NCBI GenBank assembly: GCA_965153355.1
Contig: OZ231126.1
Location: 75,950,001 to 76,014,000 of the forward strand
Length of the DNA: 64,000 nt
From: Flaccisagitta enflata
Lineage: Eukaryota; Chaetognatha; Sagittoidea; Aphragmophora
Reading direction: 5' to 3'
In this document: positions 27,701 to 39,837 of the stretch, piece by piece
How positions within the stretch are numbered: the stretch's first letter is position 1
Layout of the letters: each line of letters starts with the position of its first letter
Made by a program: the position numbers and the translations under genes
The notes under the pieces: model-generated
Seen by the model: the letters and a program-made list of their open reading frames with translations, nothing else
Databases searched by the model: none
Told to the model about the DNA's origin: nothing

Positions 27701-29903
27701 AGCGTGTAATACTGACCAAGATTTTTTTTAACTTTTTCCAGAGCTTGAAGAAGCAAAGTCATATTGATTATTTATTAAGCAACTGATTTATGACACCGTG
27801 TGCTGCTCATTTGGCTGCTGCTAGGGGACATATTCATCTGTGACATCCATAACTTAATACCAAACTTGCTATTCTTTTAATGCTGATGTTTTTAAGAAAT
27901 TCTCAGCAAAAGAGTTGAAAGTAATGTTCCTTTGTACAGTACCATGGGAGCAATGACAACCTAGACTGGAGGATAGATTTTAGCTATCTTGATTTCATTT
28001 GTATCATAAGATATATAAAATCTAAGCTAATTAAAAGCTGCTCTATTGAATGAAAATATTTGCGTCTCTCAAAGTTCAACTTGCGACTTGACCTCATGAA
28101 GACTTCATTTTTTAGCAGCGGCCCCAAAGGAGACGAAGTCCTGTAAAACGCGGGGAATTTGTCCATCCGTCTGCACGTACCTCCATCCGTCTCCCCCTGA
28201 CCCATCTTCAGGGCTTGGTCTCCTTTGGGGCCTATTCTGACCTAAATTCTGCCAAATAGCCTAAATCCAAGCACTACGGCCAAAATCTAAGCAAAATGGC
28301 TCAAATCCAAGCATAATAGCCAAAATCTAAGCAAAATAGCACAAATCTTGCCAGAAAATCCCAATTTTGATCTATTACTTAGGCCCCTTGGACCTTTATT
28401 TCTGCCTAGATTTGGGCCATTTTGCTTGGATTTGGGCCATTATGCTTGGATTTGGGCCATTTTACTTAGGTTTGTGCCATATTGGTTGGATTTAAGCTAT
28501 TTTGCGGAATTTAGGTCAGAATAGGCCCTAAAGGAGACGAAGCCCTGAAGATGGGGCAGGGGGGGGACAAATGGATGGGCGGACGCACGGATGGACAGAT
28601 TCCCCCTGTATTCTACAGGACTTTGTCCCCTTTGGGGCCGCTGCCCTGCTCCCCCTCAACTTAAGTCATACATTACTCAAGCAGGGCATGGGTACCGCTG
28701 ACCACTTGTTGCCTTTGGGCTGCTGTTAAAGTTTTAACCTATCTAAATAGATCGGGTGGAAAATTTTATAAATTTATGAAAAAAAATCAGCTCAATTGGT
28801 CCATTTTTAAAGGTTTTATGGCCATTTTAAGTTTTGCTCAAAAATTGATATGCATAACTTTTGTTTATGAAACATAGCTGTAAAACCTGTAAAAATGGTC
28901 TAGTTGAGCTGATTTTTTTCTTTCAAAAATAAATGAAATTTTTTGCCTGATCTGATAAGATAGGTTAGAACCTTGTTAAATGAAGTCTTGATGAAGTCAA
29001 GTCACAAGTTGATGCATTCACTCAATAAAGCAACCTTTAATTAGCCTAGATCTCATATATTTCATGATATAAATAAAATAAGGTTACTAAAAATCTATCC
29101 TCCAGTCTAGGTTGTCATTGCTCCTATCGTACTGTATCTGTTGTTCAAAATATTTTAGCAAAAACATGAAAACGTACTTCCATAGCAACTAACCACAATG
29201 AAAGAAAAATCATTTTTTCATTAGTTTTATTCTAAGTATCACTACTCAGGCTTTATCTGCTAGGCAGTTATGCTTGCCCCATTATCACAGTTCTGGACGG
29301 AATGTGCTGTAAATCTGTCCCTAAAATGGCTCAAACTTCGAATCGAAATGTTACCATTTCAGATCATGTCAAATTATGTTCAAATCATGCTTATCTCGAA
29401 TCGCTGAGGAGGCACAAGAGGTGCAGTGTAAGGAATTCTTATAAAGACTTTGTCATATCATGATCATATGTTATGTCACGTTTCAAATGTGGGTTACCAT
29501 GAATCGGTGAGCATCTATGGGAGGAGCAGCATAGGGAATCTTCATGCCGACCATGATTTTGGATTTATTGCCCGTCATGGAATTGGAAACGTATTCTTCC
29601 ACGGAAACGTTGATTGGACCATCTGATGTGTTGATGAACACATGATGCAAAATATAGTACGTTACCGCCGATTAATATTTTGTTACTTAATGGATCACAA
29701 AATAAACAACGGGCAGACTCTGTTACTACAGGTTTAAAAAGAAAGGAAATTGATTGATTCCTAGATTCATAGATTTACTTACCTGTGGTGTTGATAGTTT
29801 TGTGGTCGAGGTAGCCTTCGAAGACTTCGGCCTCGACGGCGACAAGCAGCACGGAGGCGAAGACCAGCGCCAAAGGCAGCGCCGACGCGATACAGGAAGT
29901 CAT
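21788..29903 (-). CDS. Secreted carboxylesterase/cholinesterase-like protein with Cys in place of the nucleophile Ser
   Basis: Alpha/beta-hydrolase of the type-B carboxylesterase/cholinesterase family. Exons on the minus strand: 29903-29783, 29622-29498, 23470-21788, joined in phase to 642 aa. Residues 1-25 form a signal peptide (MTSCIASALPLALVFASVLL then VAVEA). Exon 2 carries the family N-terminus MKIPYAAPPIDAHRFM. Exon 3 has EDCLYLNVWAP (family signature 2), FIHGGEF (oxyanion loop, HGGGF in active enzymes), FNYRLGPFGFL, GNAGLRD, and the nucleophile elbow as GGCAGG where active members have GESAGG; the Cys codon is TGT at 22940-22942. The acid motif (FNHNEG) and the His motif (AGHGLD) remain, so a Cys-Glu-His set is possible. 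The C-terminus after residue 610 is Ala-rich then hydrophobic and ends at RMHLH, as in GPI-anchor signals. Intron 2 (about 6 kb) is full of repeats. Either a non-catalytic adhesion or binding member of the family, as neuroligins are, or a thiol variant. Family very sure, activity unknown. Confidence 0.93.
25873..26619. mobile_element. Inverted-repeat element with nested minisatellite element
   Basis: ATTTGATAGGTTGCACTA left and TAGTGTGACCTATCAAAT right match the termini of 8632-8805. The interior is taken up by a GCGGCCCC-family insertion (about 25942-26551). Confidence 0.65.
25942..26551. mobile_element. GCGGCCCC-family element with palindromic minisatellite
   Basis: TAGTCGCAAAAGCGTCAGAT start and GGGGCCGCTGCCCAAAA end as in 48971-49706. 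Between them the 20-bp unit (GAGGCCCAAATCCCAGTCTT) runs first in one orientation (26110-26255) then in the other (26260-26450), flanked by a pyrimidine tract and its purine mirror. Confidence 0.82.
27246..27476 (+). mobile_element. CAAGGCC/CGCGACTA-family element, full copy
   Basis: CAAGGCCGGATACACGGC start, CGCGCAGCACGCGACTA end, with a long (ACCAACGGACGG)-like core. Lies in the esterase intron 2. Confidence 0.88.
28118..28740. mobile_element. GCGGCCCC-family element, palindromic, nested in 27935-29136
   Basis: AGCAGCGGCCCCAAAGGAGA at the left and GGGTACCGCTGACCACTTGT at the right. The core is a hairpin of about 330 bp: CTCCTTTGGGGCCTATTCTG and its partner near 28518, with AAATCCAAGCAAAATGG-type units on both arms. 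Confidence 0.75.
28736..28972. repeat. Palindromic element, about 237 bp
   Basis: AACCTATCTAAATAGATC left against GATCTGATAAGATAGGTT right; the arms continue through AAATCAGCTCAATTGGTCCA on one side and TGGTCTAGTTGAGCTGATTT on the other. Confidence 0.7.
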
Positions 29904-29935
29904 GGCGAAGATCGGCGGCAAACAGCGACAATGGA

Positions 29936-30012
29936 AGGCAGTTGAAGGCAATCAACGGCAATTGAAGGCAGTTGAAGGCAATCGACGGCAGCTGAAGGCA
30001 GTTGGACGCAAC
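29936..30012. repeat. Short minisatellite in the 5' UTR of the esterase-like gene
   Basis: About seven copies of a 10-11 bp unit (GGCAGTTGAA / GGCAATCGAC) between the TATA box and the start codon. On the transcript it reads (TTCAACTGCC)n. Confidence 0.7.
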
Positions 30013-30132
30013 CGGCTTCAATTCCAGAGGCTGTGATGGTGAACTGGAAAACTCCACAAAGGGCTCTTCGAATCGTGATCGATCGAAGGGCGAGTGGAGG
30101 CGAGAGTGGGCGCAAAGTGGAGCCGACGCCAG

Positions 30133-30140
30133 CTTTTATA
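30133..30140 (-). promoter_or_regulatory. TATA box of the cholinesterase-like gene
   Basis: TATAAAAG on the minus strand, about 230 bases before the ATG at 29903. Transcription would start about 30 bases downstream, near 30105, giving a 5' UTR of roughly 200 bases without an intron. The window has many AT-rich stretches, but this one is correctly placed and sits in a locally GC-richer, repeat-poor segment. Confidence 0.6.
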
Positions 30141-30265
30141 GGATCTCTAATGATTAGGTAACTGCTTGGAATTTCCAAGTATTACGAAATGGCAAAAATT
30201 GAAAAAAAAGAGGAAAGAAGATGGAACCTGTTTCTGCGTTTACACGACTGAGAGTTTCTTTTATG

Positions 30266-30323
<58 letters not shown>

Positions 30324-30851
30324 CTGAAATAGATAGTATGAATGTGATAGGTATCGTTACGCCACAGTGCATAAAAATGACATTATATCACTCTGTAGTG
30401 AATAGAGTTCGGCGATCTGGCTTATAAAAATCGGTTCAATTAGGTTCAATTAATAAATTAAAACTCGCGAATATAGGTTCGGTTCAGATAATGCTATAAC
30501 CGACTTTCGGTTGCGGTTATTATCGATTTTTATTTGCATACTGACATTTTTTTTTTGCTTGATGATTAAGTGTGGATCATTTAAGAATAGCACTGATTTA
30601 TTTTTAATCCTGCACTTTAGTAGCTATTTACTTTTACTCTTTTTATTATTTATTGTTTTTTAAATTTGTCACTTATCTTTTATCAATTTTTTACGTTTTT
30701 TACTTTTTTAATTTCTATACAGTTTTTTAATTTGGTTTAAGCTTTTCTTTTTTAACTTCTGCATTTTTTTCTATTTTTCTATGTTTGATAAACTTTTGTT
30801 TACTTTCAATTTATAAGAATTAAGCAAATGATCATCAAATTTGATGGATGC

Positions 30852-30906
<55 letters not shown>

Positions 30907-31042
30907 GAATAAGAGAAGAAACCGAGTCACTCGATCGGTTTATTGTTGTATTCCGATTTCCGGTCATTGATAAAATGGTAACCTAGTTTAGGTTATTAGC
31001 GGGTACCCATCGACCGTTAGTAGTGAAAGAGCATGATTAAAG

Positions 31043-31609
31043 TACAGGGTGATTTTTTTCAAGTGGGGGAAAGTATTAAGACATCAAATTTTTATCATGC
31101 AATTTGAAGATAAATCAAAGTTAGTTTATACTTGCAAACTATTTGACATTTGATATTCAAGAAAGAAAAAAAAATTTTGACCAGTTTTGAATTCAATTTA
31201 GCATAGTTGACGATTTTCAATCCATTAAGTTCATATCATTTTTTCACAATAGTGCATTTTTGAATTGTGCACAAAAAAAACTTATTTTGGTCAAAAAGTT
31301 GAATGTCAGTTTACTTTTATCACTAATTTGGATATTTTAACTCTGGCTTTTATTCAAAGCAGTTTTTTACTAAGATTTTGTAATTTCAGCTTCATCCATA
31401 TAAGCGATTTCATAAAAAAACATTGATTTTCCTGAAATTTTGGGTTTGATAAAAATATTAACAAAATTTGCCAAAAATATTTTTTCTTTCTTGAAAAAGT
31501 AAATGTCAAGTAGTTTGCAACTATAAACTAACTTTGGTTCACCCTGAAATATCATAGCTAAAATTTGATGCCTTAATACTTTCCCCCACTTAAAAAAAAT
31601 CACCCTGTA
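31043..31609. mobile_element. TACAG fold-back element, 567 bp
   Basis: TACAGGGTGATTTTTTTC left and reverse complement right, plus GGGGGAAAGTATTAAG in both arms; the arms can be followed for over 100 bases. Confidence 0.82.
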
Positions 31610-31935
31610 CTAAGACCATAGGTAATCAGTCTTCAAAAAGTCTTTTAAGTCGTACACGCGACAATATGCCGTAGTGTGTCCTTCTGTCCTACCATCCGTC
31701 CAAAGCGTCCATCCATGCAAAGGTCCATCTCTCCTTGAAATTTTGATTTGGAAATAGTTTTTTACATCACTGTCCCTGCCCAACCATTCGCGACGGGAGA
31801 CCACTGCACTGTCGACTGGCGTATCCGACTTTAGTTCTTGCGCCACAGCGTTTCTGCTTTGAGACCATGACTGTCGGATTATGATCAGTATGTTTGTTGG
31901 TCCAGCTATAATTTTTCAACCTCTGGCATCATTTT

Positions 31936-32958
31936 TAGTCGCGTGCTACGCGACTCTACACCCCACTATGTCGGTCCGTCGGTCGGTCGATCAGTTGGTC
32001 GGTTGGTCAGTTGGTCGGTAGGTCCCCTTTTTGAGAAGCGGCCCCAAAGGGCTCATGTCCTGTAGGACACAGGGGTAAACCATAACAGAACCAATGATAT
32101 TACAGTGAGAGGGGCAGTCATAATCGCTAGCACCCCTACCTGCAACCCAAATGGTTACTACCACATGGACAATAAAGGTGGTGCCCAACAACTTGTCCCA
32201 ATTCAATTCCCGCCATCAAGGCGATTTTGTATTTTCAACTTAGTTTTCAAGATATGGCCCTTTTTAGGGTAAAAATCAGCCATTTTCTAAGGTGTTGATT
32301 TAGCTAGTTTATGACCGATATCTTCAGAACTAGGAGGAAATTTGAAAAACGCCTCGATGGCGGGAATAGTATTGGGATAAGCATTAAACCAGTACCTCAG
32401 TTGTCCCTGTAATATTGTCCATCCAAGCTGTGGGTAGGGGTGCTAGCGATTTTGCTGCCCCTCTCACTATATTATCATTGAGACTGTAATTACCTACGTC
32501 TGTCCGTCTCTCCCCCCCTAAGCTTCAGTCCTCAAATTCCCATTCAATAACATAGGAAATCAATAAAATGCAAACTACCCATTCAATAACATGGAGTATT
32601 GATGAAAAATGAAAAAAAATATGAAATTCCCATTAAATAATACGGCAAATTGATGAGAAATTGAAAAAAAATGCAAAACTCCCATTAAACATCATGGAAA
32701 TTGCTCCAAAGGCCGTAAATATGCCCTCTCAGGATGTATGGAAATTCACCCCTGTGCTCTCACACCACTTCTTCAGTTATCACTCCAAGCAGGGCATCGG
32801 GTACCGCTGACCATGTGCGATCCTTGGATGACTTGTTGCTTCTTCGGCGTTTTTGAGCTTTTTGAGCATACCGCTCCAGCCCAGATTCCCTAGTGACCTT
32901 CTCCAGCACTGCTCCTGTCCACCCGCACGCGACTAGGGTAGCCTTGTATCCGGCCTTG
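31936..32958 (-). mobile_element. CAAGGCC/CGCGACTA-family element interrupted by a GCGGCCCC-family element
   Basis: Read on the plus strand it begins TAGTCGCGTGCTACGCGACT and ends at 32958 in CCGGCCTTG. The middle (about 32033-32815) has GCGGCCCCAAAGGGCTC and GGGTACCGCTGACC, the ends of the second family, so one element has jumped into another. Confidence 0.75.
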
Positions 32959-33732
32959 TTTTGGCTTACATTGCCGTGTGCGTACAACTCCTTTTTTTCA
33001 GCTCTACAAATACTTGTTGCACGCCAATCCAAAATCTCTCACTCTCACTTTTACTTTTGTTTAACGGTCTGTCAGTTGTTTTGGCTCAATCTTTGGCGAA
33101 CTTTATGCCGTCGCTCACCGCCCCAAACGGGACCTGGTAAGAAAATCTATTGGGCCACTCTGTGGTAGGGGTTGGGCTCATTTTGATAATTCTAAGGATA
33201 GTTGTGAGGGGTCCGGATGAAACATCAGTTAGAGCTCCCAAATCTCTTTTCCTTATTCTAGATGTTTTGTTATGGAGTAATGTTGTCCGACTCTCATACA
33301 AATTTCGCTTTCCATTTTCTTTTGTATCTTTGATCTGCGAAAATCACTGGATATGGCAACTTCCTCAAAAGTCTTTTTTTTTCGGCCTTTAATTACTCCA
33401 CATCTGCAATTATCAAATTGTAATAAAAAACTTTGACTTGAAAAGTCATTGATCAGACCAATCCTTTTCTCCAGTCAATGACCGGCTAAATGGGAATGGA
33501 AACTGGTCGGGCATTTGCGTTTGTTTTTTATTTGTCATTAATTTTATTTCTTATGCCGACGTTCCAAAAAGTCAATGATACGTTCCTCGTAAGAAAGTGC
33601 GATTCTTTCTTCCAACCAATGTACCCGACGTTTAGAGACAACGCCCCTTAGATAGTTACATTTTTCGATACAGTCTTTCATTGATTCAATCATTTTCCTT
33701 CAATCATCCATTATTTCATCGATAAAGTCATT

Positions 33733-34150
33733 CATTCATTTATTCATTAATTCATTCATTCATTCATTTATTCATTCATTCATTCATTCATTCATTTATT
33801 CTTTCATTCATTCATTCATTTATTCATTCATTCATTCATTTTCATATTCATTCATTCATTCATTCATTCATTCATTCATTTATTCATTCACTCATTCATT
33901 CATTCATTCATTCATTCATTCATTCATTCATTCATTCATTCATTCATTCATTCATTCATTCATTCATTCATCCATTCACTCATTCACTCATTCATTCATT
34001 CATTCTTTCAACCTATCATTCATTCATTCAACCTTTCATACACTTTTTCATTCAGACATTCATACATACTTTTATTCATTCATTTGTTCATTCATTCATT
34101 CATTCATAAATTTACTGATTCATTCATTTATTCATTCATTTATTCATTCA
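33733..34150. repeat. (ATTC)n microsatellite, degenerate
   Basis: About 400 bases of ATTC with scattered variants. The same motif occurs at 57035-57140 and, inverted, at 155-219. Confidence 0.95.
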
Positions 34151-34856
34151 TTCAAATCGATGTGCCAAAGAAGCCCAATTACCACATGCTACGCCGCAAA
34201 AATAAATCTATGATGTACTTGCGTAGACTGAGCTCTACCTTCATGATATTTGTAGTCTTAGGAAACCGCATTCATTGTAAAAAGTGATTTGTTCTTCAAT
34301 ACTTTATCGGAAACAAAGAACAGCGCAGAATAAAAAAGTCACAGTCTGTGGCGGGAAGCCTCATATGGTTTTCCTTCTTTAATGTGTAAGGTGCAATATA
34401 TCTTCAATATCAAGATGCAATTAATCATTTCATTGAAGGTAAGATTGTGAACAGGTGCTCTTCAAATGATGGCGCGAAGAGGAAAAGATAAAGATAGAAG
34501 AATTAAGAATAAAGAATTAAGCTTAAATATCAAGACAAAAATAGACTCACAAACAAATAGAAACAGGCCCTTAGACTGTCAGGCTAGACCCACTGATGTA
34601 ATTGAAAAAAAAAAAAACAGGCCAACGCCCAAATTACGAAATCGCCTTCCCGAGAGCGTTAACCTCTGCCTAGTAATTAAGCTGAGAAACCGAATGTTGA
34701 GCAAAAGAAAATGACATAATCGAATATCTACCTTCTTGTCCACAATCACGTGCTGGCAATCACGATGATCGGAATGCTGGAATGAAAATTAAGCTCTAAC
34801 GTTTGGTATCAAACTTTTATTGGGTAGAAAAAATCTAATGCATATCGAATCACTCA

Positions 34857-34943
<87 letters not shown>

Positions 34944-34956
34944 ATGGTATTTACTA

Positions 34957-35297
34957 CCGTATTTTTTCCATTTAGCGCCCCCCCCCCTACAATAAGCGCC
35001 CTCCTCTTTTTTTCTTAGTGCTAAAATTTTCAGAAAAGATTTGGAAAGAAATGTTTAGTGAAATGATGAAAGAATACAACACAATGAGCCATTTTCAATG
35101 ACTTTCAAAGAGATTCATGCAATGAATATCTGTTTTGAGTCAAATTTAGCATTTTGATAGCCTTTCAAGAAGAAAGATAGACTAAATAACAGTTCATCTA
35201 CAATACAAAAGGGGCACTTATTGGAAGGTTAAAAAGAAAAGTCATTTCAATTTCAAAAGCGCCCGGGGCGCTAAATAGAAAAAATAGAAAATAGAAA
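34957..35297. mobile_element. Inverted-repeat element with GCGCC ends
   Basis: TTTTTTCCATTTAGCGCC at the left and GGGCGCTAAATAGAAAAA at the right, with AATAAGCGCCC and its partner GGGGCACTTATTGG inside. Immediately follows a GA tract. Confidence 0.6.
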
Positions 35298-35641
35298 AAT
35301 TAGGAAAAATACACCAATCATGAGACAAACTAACGTTTGAAAATAAAAACCTGATTTCAGAAAAGGGGTGATTCTGAGTTGATTTGTGTAGAGGTGCTAT
35401 TCTAAAGGTCTAAACTTAAGTCTGTCAGGGTTAAGAGAAACGAACTGAGCATGAGGAGCTGCGAAAACTCAAGTACTAATGTTCAAATCGGGAAATAGCT
35501 TTCAAGAATGTTAACCTCTGTCCAGTAATTAAACGAAGAGACCGAAATTCAATTTCAAGAGATAATTACCTACCAGTTCCATAGCACGTGATGACTGGAA
35601 CATTTGAACGATAATTGGTCATTACGCTCAATCGTTACGTA

Positions 35642-36255
35642 CTATCTAGAACAAAAGTATATCGGCAAGATCAGTATCAGGCTGTTTATTCATCAAATGA
35701 CTTGAAAAACTAAAATTTGATCTTTGAGATTCTTTGTATGTATCTTGTGAACAACAATAACGGCCCAAATTATCTTCATACGCTCTTGAAGAGTATTTTG
35801 AGAAAGGATGACGTAGTCTTCCTTCACACCTTCAGAGCAGAATTTTTTTATCCATATCAGATGATGCGCGATACGTTCTCCATAGCTGCTTACTTACCAA
35901 CCATCTGATCTATAACCGAGTTTGGAGTGACCATGGAAATGACAAGGCAATCCTATGGCATCACTGTAGCAGCCTTAAAGTTAGACAACAACCTTAAACT
36001 AACAAAAAAATAACACTTGGCCAAGTAACAAAAGCGACAAGAAATAAAATATAATTTTTCAGCCATTCTCATTTGAAGTAGCATTCTTGTTTCGCCTGTA
36101 ATTTCTAAACGAATCAAGCTACAAGAACGCGGTTGGTGGCACTAGATCAGAAATTCGATGTAGTTTCAGAATCTCACTGATTTTTATATGATTTTTTTTA
36201 TTCTTAGCAGAGATATGACCCAAAACGCTCGCCGATATATATATGTTCTAGATAG
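35642..36255 (+). mobile_element. CTATCTAG-family element, 614 bp, left member of an inverted pair
   Basis: Begins CTATCTAGAACAAAAGTATA and ends with GTTCTAGATAG, flanked by TA. The same 614 bases occur inverted at 37052-37665 with very few differences. The 63-aa frame inside is repeated in both only because the copies are young. Confidence 0.88.
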
Positions 36256-36300
36256 TATGAAACTCTCGGGAAGCGGAAAAAAAATGTTCAGTGTCTTAAA

Positions 36301-36440
36301 AGAGAGAAAGCGAGAGCGAGAGCGAAAGCGAGAGCAAGAGCAAGAGCAAGAGCAAGAGCAAGAGCAAGAGCAGGAGCAAGAGCATGAGCAAGAGCAAGAG
36401 CAAGAGCAAGAGCAAGAGCAAGAGCGAGAGCGAGAGCGAG

Positions 36441-36474
<34 letters not shown>
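36301..36474. repeat. (GAGCAA)n followed by (GAGCGA)n and (GA)n
   Basis: Hexamers from 36310 that simplify to GA toward the right. Confidence 0.96.
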
Positions 36475-36477
<3 letters not shown>

Positions 36478-36897
36478 ACAGACGGGACCCTAATAAGAGC
36501 GGAGGAGGGACCCAAAGTGTTATATCCAAAGTGTTACATCCCCCCTGAAAGCTCACATGGATCAATTAATTTCCACACTTGCTGTGGCGGTTGGCACCAT
36601 AGGTGTATACAATCGGCGCCGCCGAGGCGATTTTTCAATTTCCACCTTGAAACCCCAAACCACCTGCACGGCCAAAAAATTTGAAACAAAAAAATTTCAA
36701 ATTTTGTTCAAGGGGTGGCCCAATGGGAGCGGTCAAGGTGAAAATTGAAAATTCGCCATGGTATCGCCAATTGTATCCATCTAAGGAGTCAACTACCACT
36801 GCAAGTGAGGAAATTGATTGAACAGTAAGAGCTGTAAGGGGGGCATGTAACACTTTGGGTCCCTCCTCCGCTCTTTTTAGGATCCCGTCTGTAGTCT
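36475..36897. mobile_element. Small fold-back element between the 614-bp copies
   Basis: Inverted ends ACTACAGACGGGACCCTA and its partner at 36880-36897 (about 48 bp near-perfect). The core is itself partly palindromic (TTTCCACACTTGC..., ATTTTCAATTTTCACC). The (GAGCAA)n tract abuts its left end. Confidence 0.7.
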
Positions 36898-36969
36898 TTA
36901 CAGACATTGCACTGGATTCCAATTCAGAAACGAACATGTCACAAACAAACTTTGTAAAAAGCTTGGATA

Positions 36970-38693
36970 GAGGGTGTTCAATCTCAAAGTCAGAAAAGCT
37001 TACATTTCTAAACGCACTTAGTCAGTGATTTCAAACTTTTTTTCTCTTGTACTATCTAGAACATATATATATCGGCGAGCGTTTTGGGTCATATCTCTGC
37101 TAAGAATAAAAAAAATCATATAAAAATCAGTGAGATTCTGAAACTACATCGAATTTCTGATCTAGTGCCACCAACCGCGTTCTTGTAGCTCGATTCGTTT
37201 AGAAATTACGGGCGAAACAAGAATGCTACTTCAAATGAGAATGGCTGAAAAATTATATTTTATTTCTTGTCGCTTTTGTTACTTGGCCAAGTGTTATTTT
37301 TTTGTTAGTTTAAGGTTGTTGTCTAACTTTAAGGCTGCTACAGTGATGCCATAGGATTGCCTTGTCATTTCCATGGTCACTCCAAACTCGGTTATAGATC
37401 AGATGGTTGGTAAGTAAGCAGCTATGGAGAACGTATCGCGCATCATCTGATATGGATAAAAAAATTCTGCTCTGAAGGTGTGAAGGAAGACTACGTCATC
37501 CTTTCTCAAAATACTCTTCAAGAGCGTATGAAGATAATTTGGGCCGTTATTGTTGTTCACAAGATACATACAAAGAATCTCAAAGATCAAATTTTAGTTT
37601 TTCAAGTCATTTGATGAATAAACAGCCTGATACTGATCTTGCCGATATACTTTTGTTCTAGATAGTAGTATTATGTTTGACGTTTTTTGTGCACAACATC
37701 AATTTGAATTTAACGGTAGCAAAAAAAAAAAACGGAACAAATTGTTTTGATGATTTTTGCTAAAGTGATGACTCTAACCATAAAAAATCCATGACTGTTT
37801 GAAAGCTTTGCAAAAGATCTTTCATATGCAACGTTGCTGGTCATTCTAGCTTTATCCGTTTAGAAATGGCATAAGAATGAATGAAAACATTGCCATATTC
37901 AATTTGCGGTCAGATTGAATAAAAAAGTTTTTAAAAAATGGTGGTTCACTTTAACAAGCTCTAACTTTTAAACGGTTTGAGATACAGATCTGGGATTGGT
38001 CTAGAATAAGAAAAAAGTTCAAATTATTATTTTTCTATCTTTTTTTATATAATAACAAAGAGGAACAACTTCTACAACTTCAACTTTTACATTCATGACC
38101 ACTCTTCTTTATTGCTGTCTCATTACTTAACGAATAAAGACAAAACAGCCAACATGGTCTCATTTTGAAGATCTTTTGCAGAGCTTTCAAATGGTCATGG
38201 ATTTTGCTATGCTTTTCTCATTGGATGCTTTTGAATCTTTAAAAAACATTTTGTTCCGTTTTTTTTTTTTTGCTACCGTTAAAATAAGTATTGACAGTTG
38301 AAGCTCAAAAACTCATATTTTCATCAACATTGTTTTTCAATATTCTGCCTTTAATTCTTAAACGGCTTGATAACCGGTGCCAGATTGATCTCAGATGTAA
38401 ACATTTTCAAATTGTACATAATTTGAGTCCAATCTGGAGTTTTTACTTCAAATTTTCTAGAAATTAAAGCAATTTTAAGAAAAACTATCATGATTAAAAG
38501 AAGAGTTTTTTAGCACAAACTTGATATACTCGTTTTACTTGAAATTAATATTGTGAACAAACTATAAAGGCTAGACCAATGAAATTTTTACATAAAAAAC
38601 GTCAATCATATTACTACAAAAGAAAAATGATTTGATTGCGTTTAAAAATGTAAGTTTTTTACTTTTTCGACTTTGAGATTGAACACGGGGTAT
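36970..38693. mobile_element. Older fold-back element interrupted by the 614-bp element
   Basis: GTTCAATCTCAAAGTC at about 36979 and its reverse complement near 38680, with arms continuing through ATTATGTTTGACGTTTTTTG (37671 onward) and its partner near 38598. An inner pair CGGTAGCAAAAAAAAAAAAC (37714, partner ending about 38278) continues the hairpin. Confidence 0.7.
37052..37665 (-). mobile_element. CTATCTAG-family element, 614 bp, right member of the inverted pair
   Basis: Reverse complement of 35642-36255, same length, its own TA duplication (37050-37051, 37666-37667). It sits inside one arm of an older fold-back element (about 36970-38693). Confidence 0.88.
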
Positions 38694-39231
38694 TTAGTGC
38701 GTTTGATTTCAATCAGCATTTGCTTTTAGTAAACGGACACGTAACTTGTTCAAGCTCTTTAAATCTATCGTCGAAAAAACGCGTTTTCTTCTCGTGAAAA
38801 TTAGTTTGACATACATAGCTTAACCGTTGTAAACTTGATTTTTAACAATTTTTATGTATTCATATGCAGAGGCATACCAGACCACACCTCAGACGATCAG
38901 AAAACGTTGAAATAAGCTATGTAAATCAAGAAACGCAATCCCAAGAAAATGAAAATGTCAAAAATCTTCTCAACCCTGAACATACAGAAGGGGGTCTCAA
39001 AATGTATGGCTCTGCAAGGTTCACACATGTATACGTTGGTATTCATCTTTTTTTTTTTTCTCTTCTCTTTTTACGTAGTCTATAGTGAAAGGATGTTGTT
39101 GTATGCTCTGTCGTTCATGACGAATAAAAGATATTATATATGATAGATGACGCCAAATACTTTCTGAGGCTGTTTTCAAAAAACATTTTCTCTGCTGCGC
39201 TCCCCTTCTACAATCGAATGTTGTCATGACA

Positions 39232-39837
39232 TACAGTGGGGTTCGTGGAATAACAGCGTAAACTGGAGGAAGGTATTTAAGTGTCTTAATTTCATTTGAC
39301 AAACTTGCTATTTGAAATATAAGTTGGTCAGTCGATGTTTTTGTCCCTGAGTTTTTCGGTTGCTATGGAAACCAAAATTATTTTTTCAAACATAAATAAC
39401 CACTAAAATATCAATATTCTGAGAAATATTGTCAGGGAACATGGCTCAAAATTAAATTTGCTACAACTTTCCCACAGTATGTTCTGTAAGAATATTGCTC
39501 GTTTGGCCGTTGCTAAAGGGCATCACACCTAGCAACCGCTAAATGATGCTCCCTAGCAACGGCTAAACGAGCAATATTCTTACAGAACATACTGTGGTAA
39601 AGTTGTAGCAAATTTAATTCTGAGCAATGTTCCCTGATAATACTTGTCAAAATATTGATATTCTAGTTGTTATAGATGTTCAAAAAAATAATTTTGGTTT
39701 CCATAGCAACCAAAAAACTCAGGGACAAAAGCATCAAGTGAACAACTTATATTTCAAATATCAAGTTTGTCAAATAATATTAAGACACTTAAATACCTTC
39801 CTCCAGTTTAGGCTGTTATTCCACGAACCCCACTGTA
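39232..39837. mobile_element. TACAG fold-back element, 606 bp, nearly full-length palindrome
   Basis: TACAGTGGGGTTCGTGGAAT left, reverse complement right. The arms pair to the centre near 39535 (AGCAATATTCTTACAGAAC, CTAGCAACGG), so a single strand could fold into one long hairpin. Confidence 0.85.

Larger units (their letters stand above)
27935..29136. mobile_element. TACAG fold-back element in the esterase intron 2, with nested GCGGCCCC element
   Basis: TACAGTACCATGGGAGCAAT left; ATTGCTCCTATCGTACTGTA right. Arms of roughly 110 bp. The interior is occupied by the GCGGCCCC-family element (28118-28740) and a further palindrome (28736-28972). Confidence 0.8.

Noticed and set aside
35717-37590. 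Identical 63-codon frames on opposite strands
   Set aside because: They are the same position of the inverted 614-bp elements; no family resemblance or other support.
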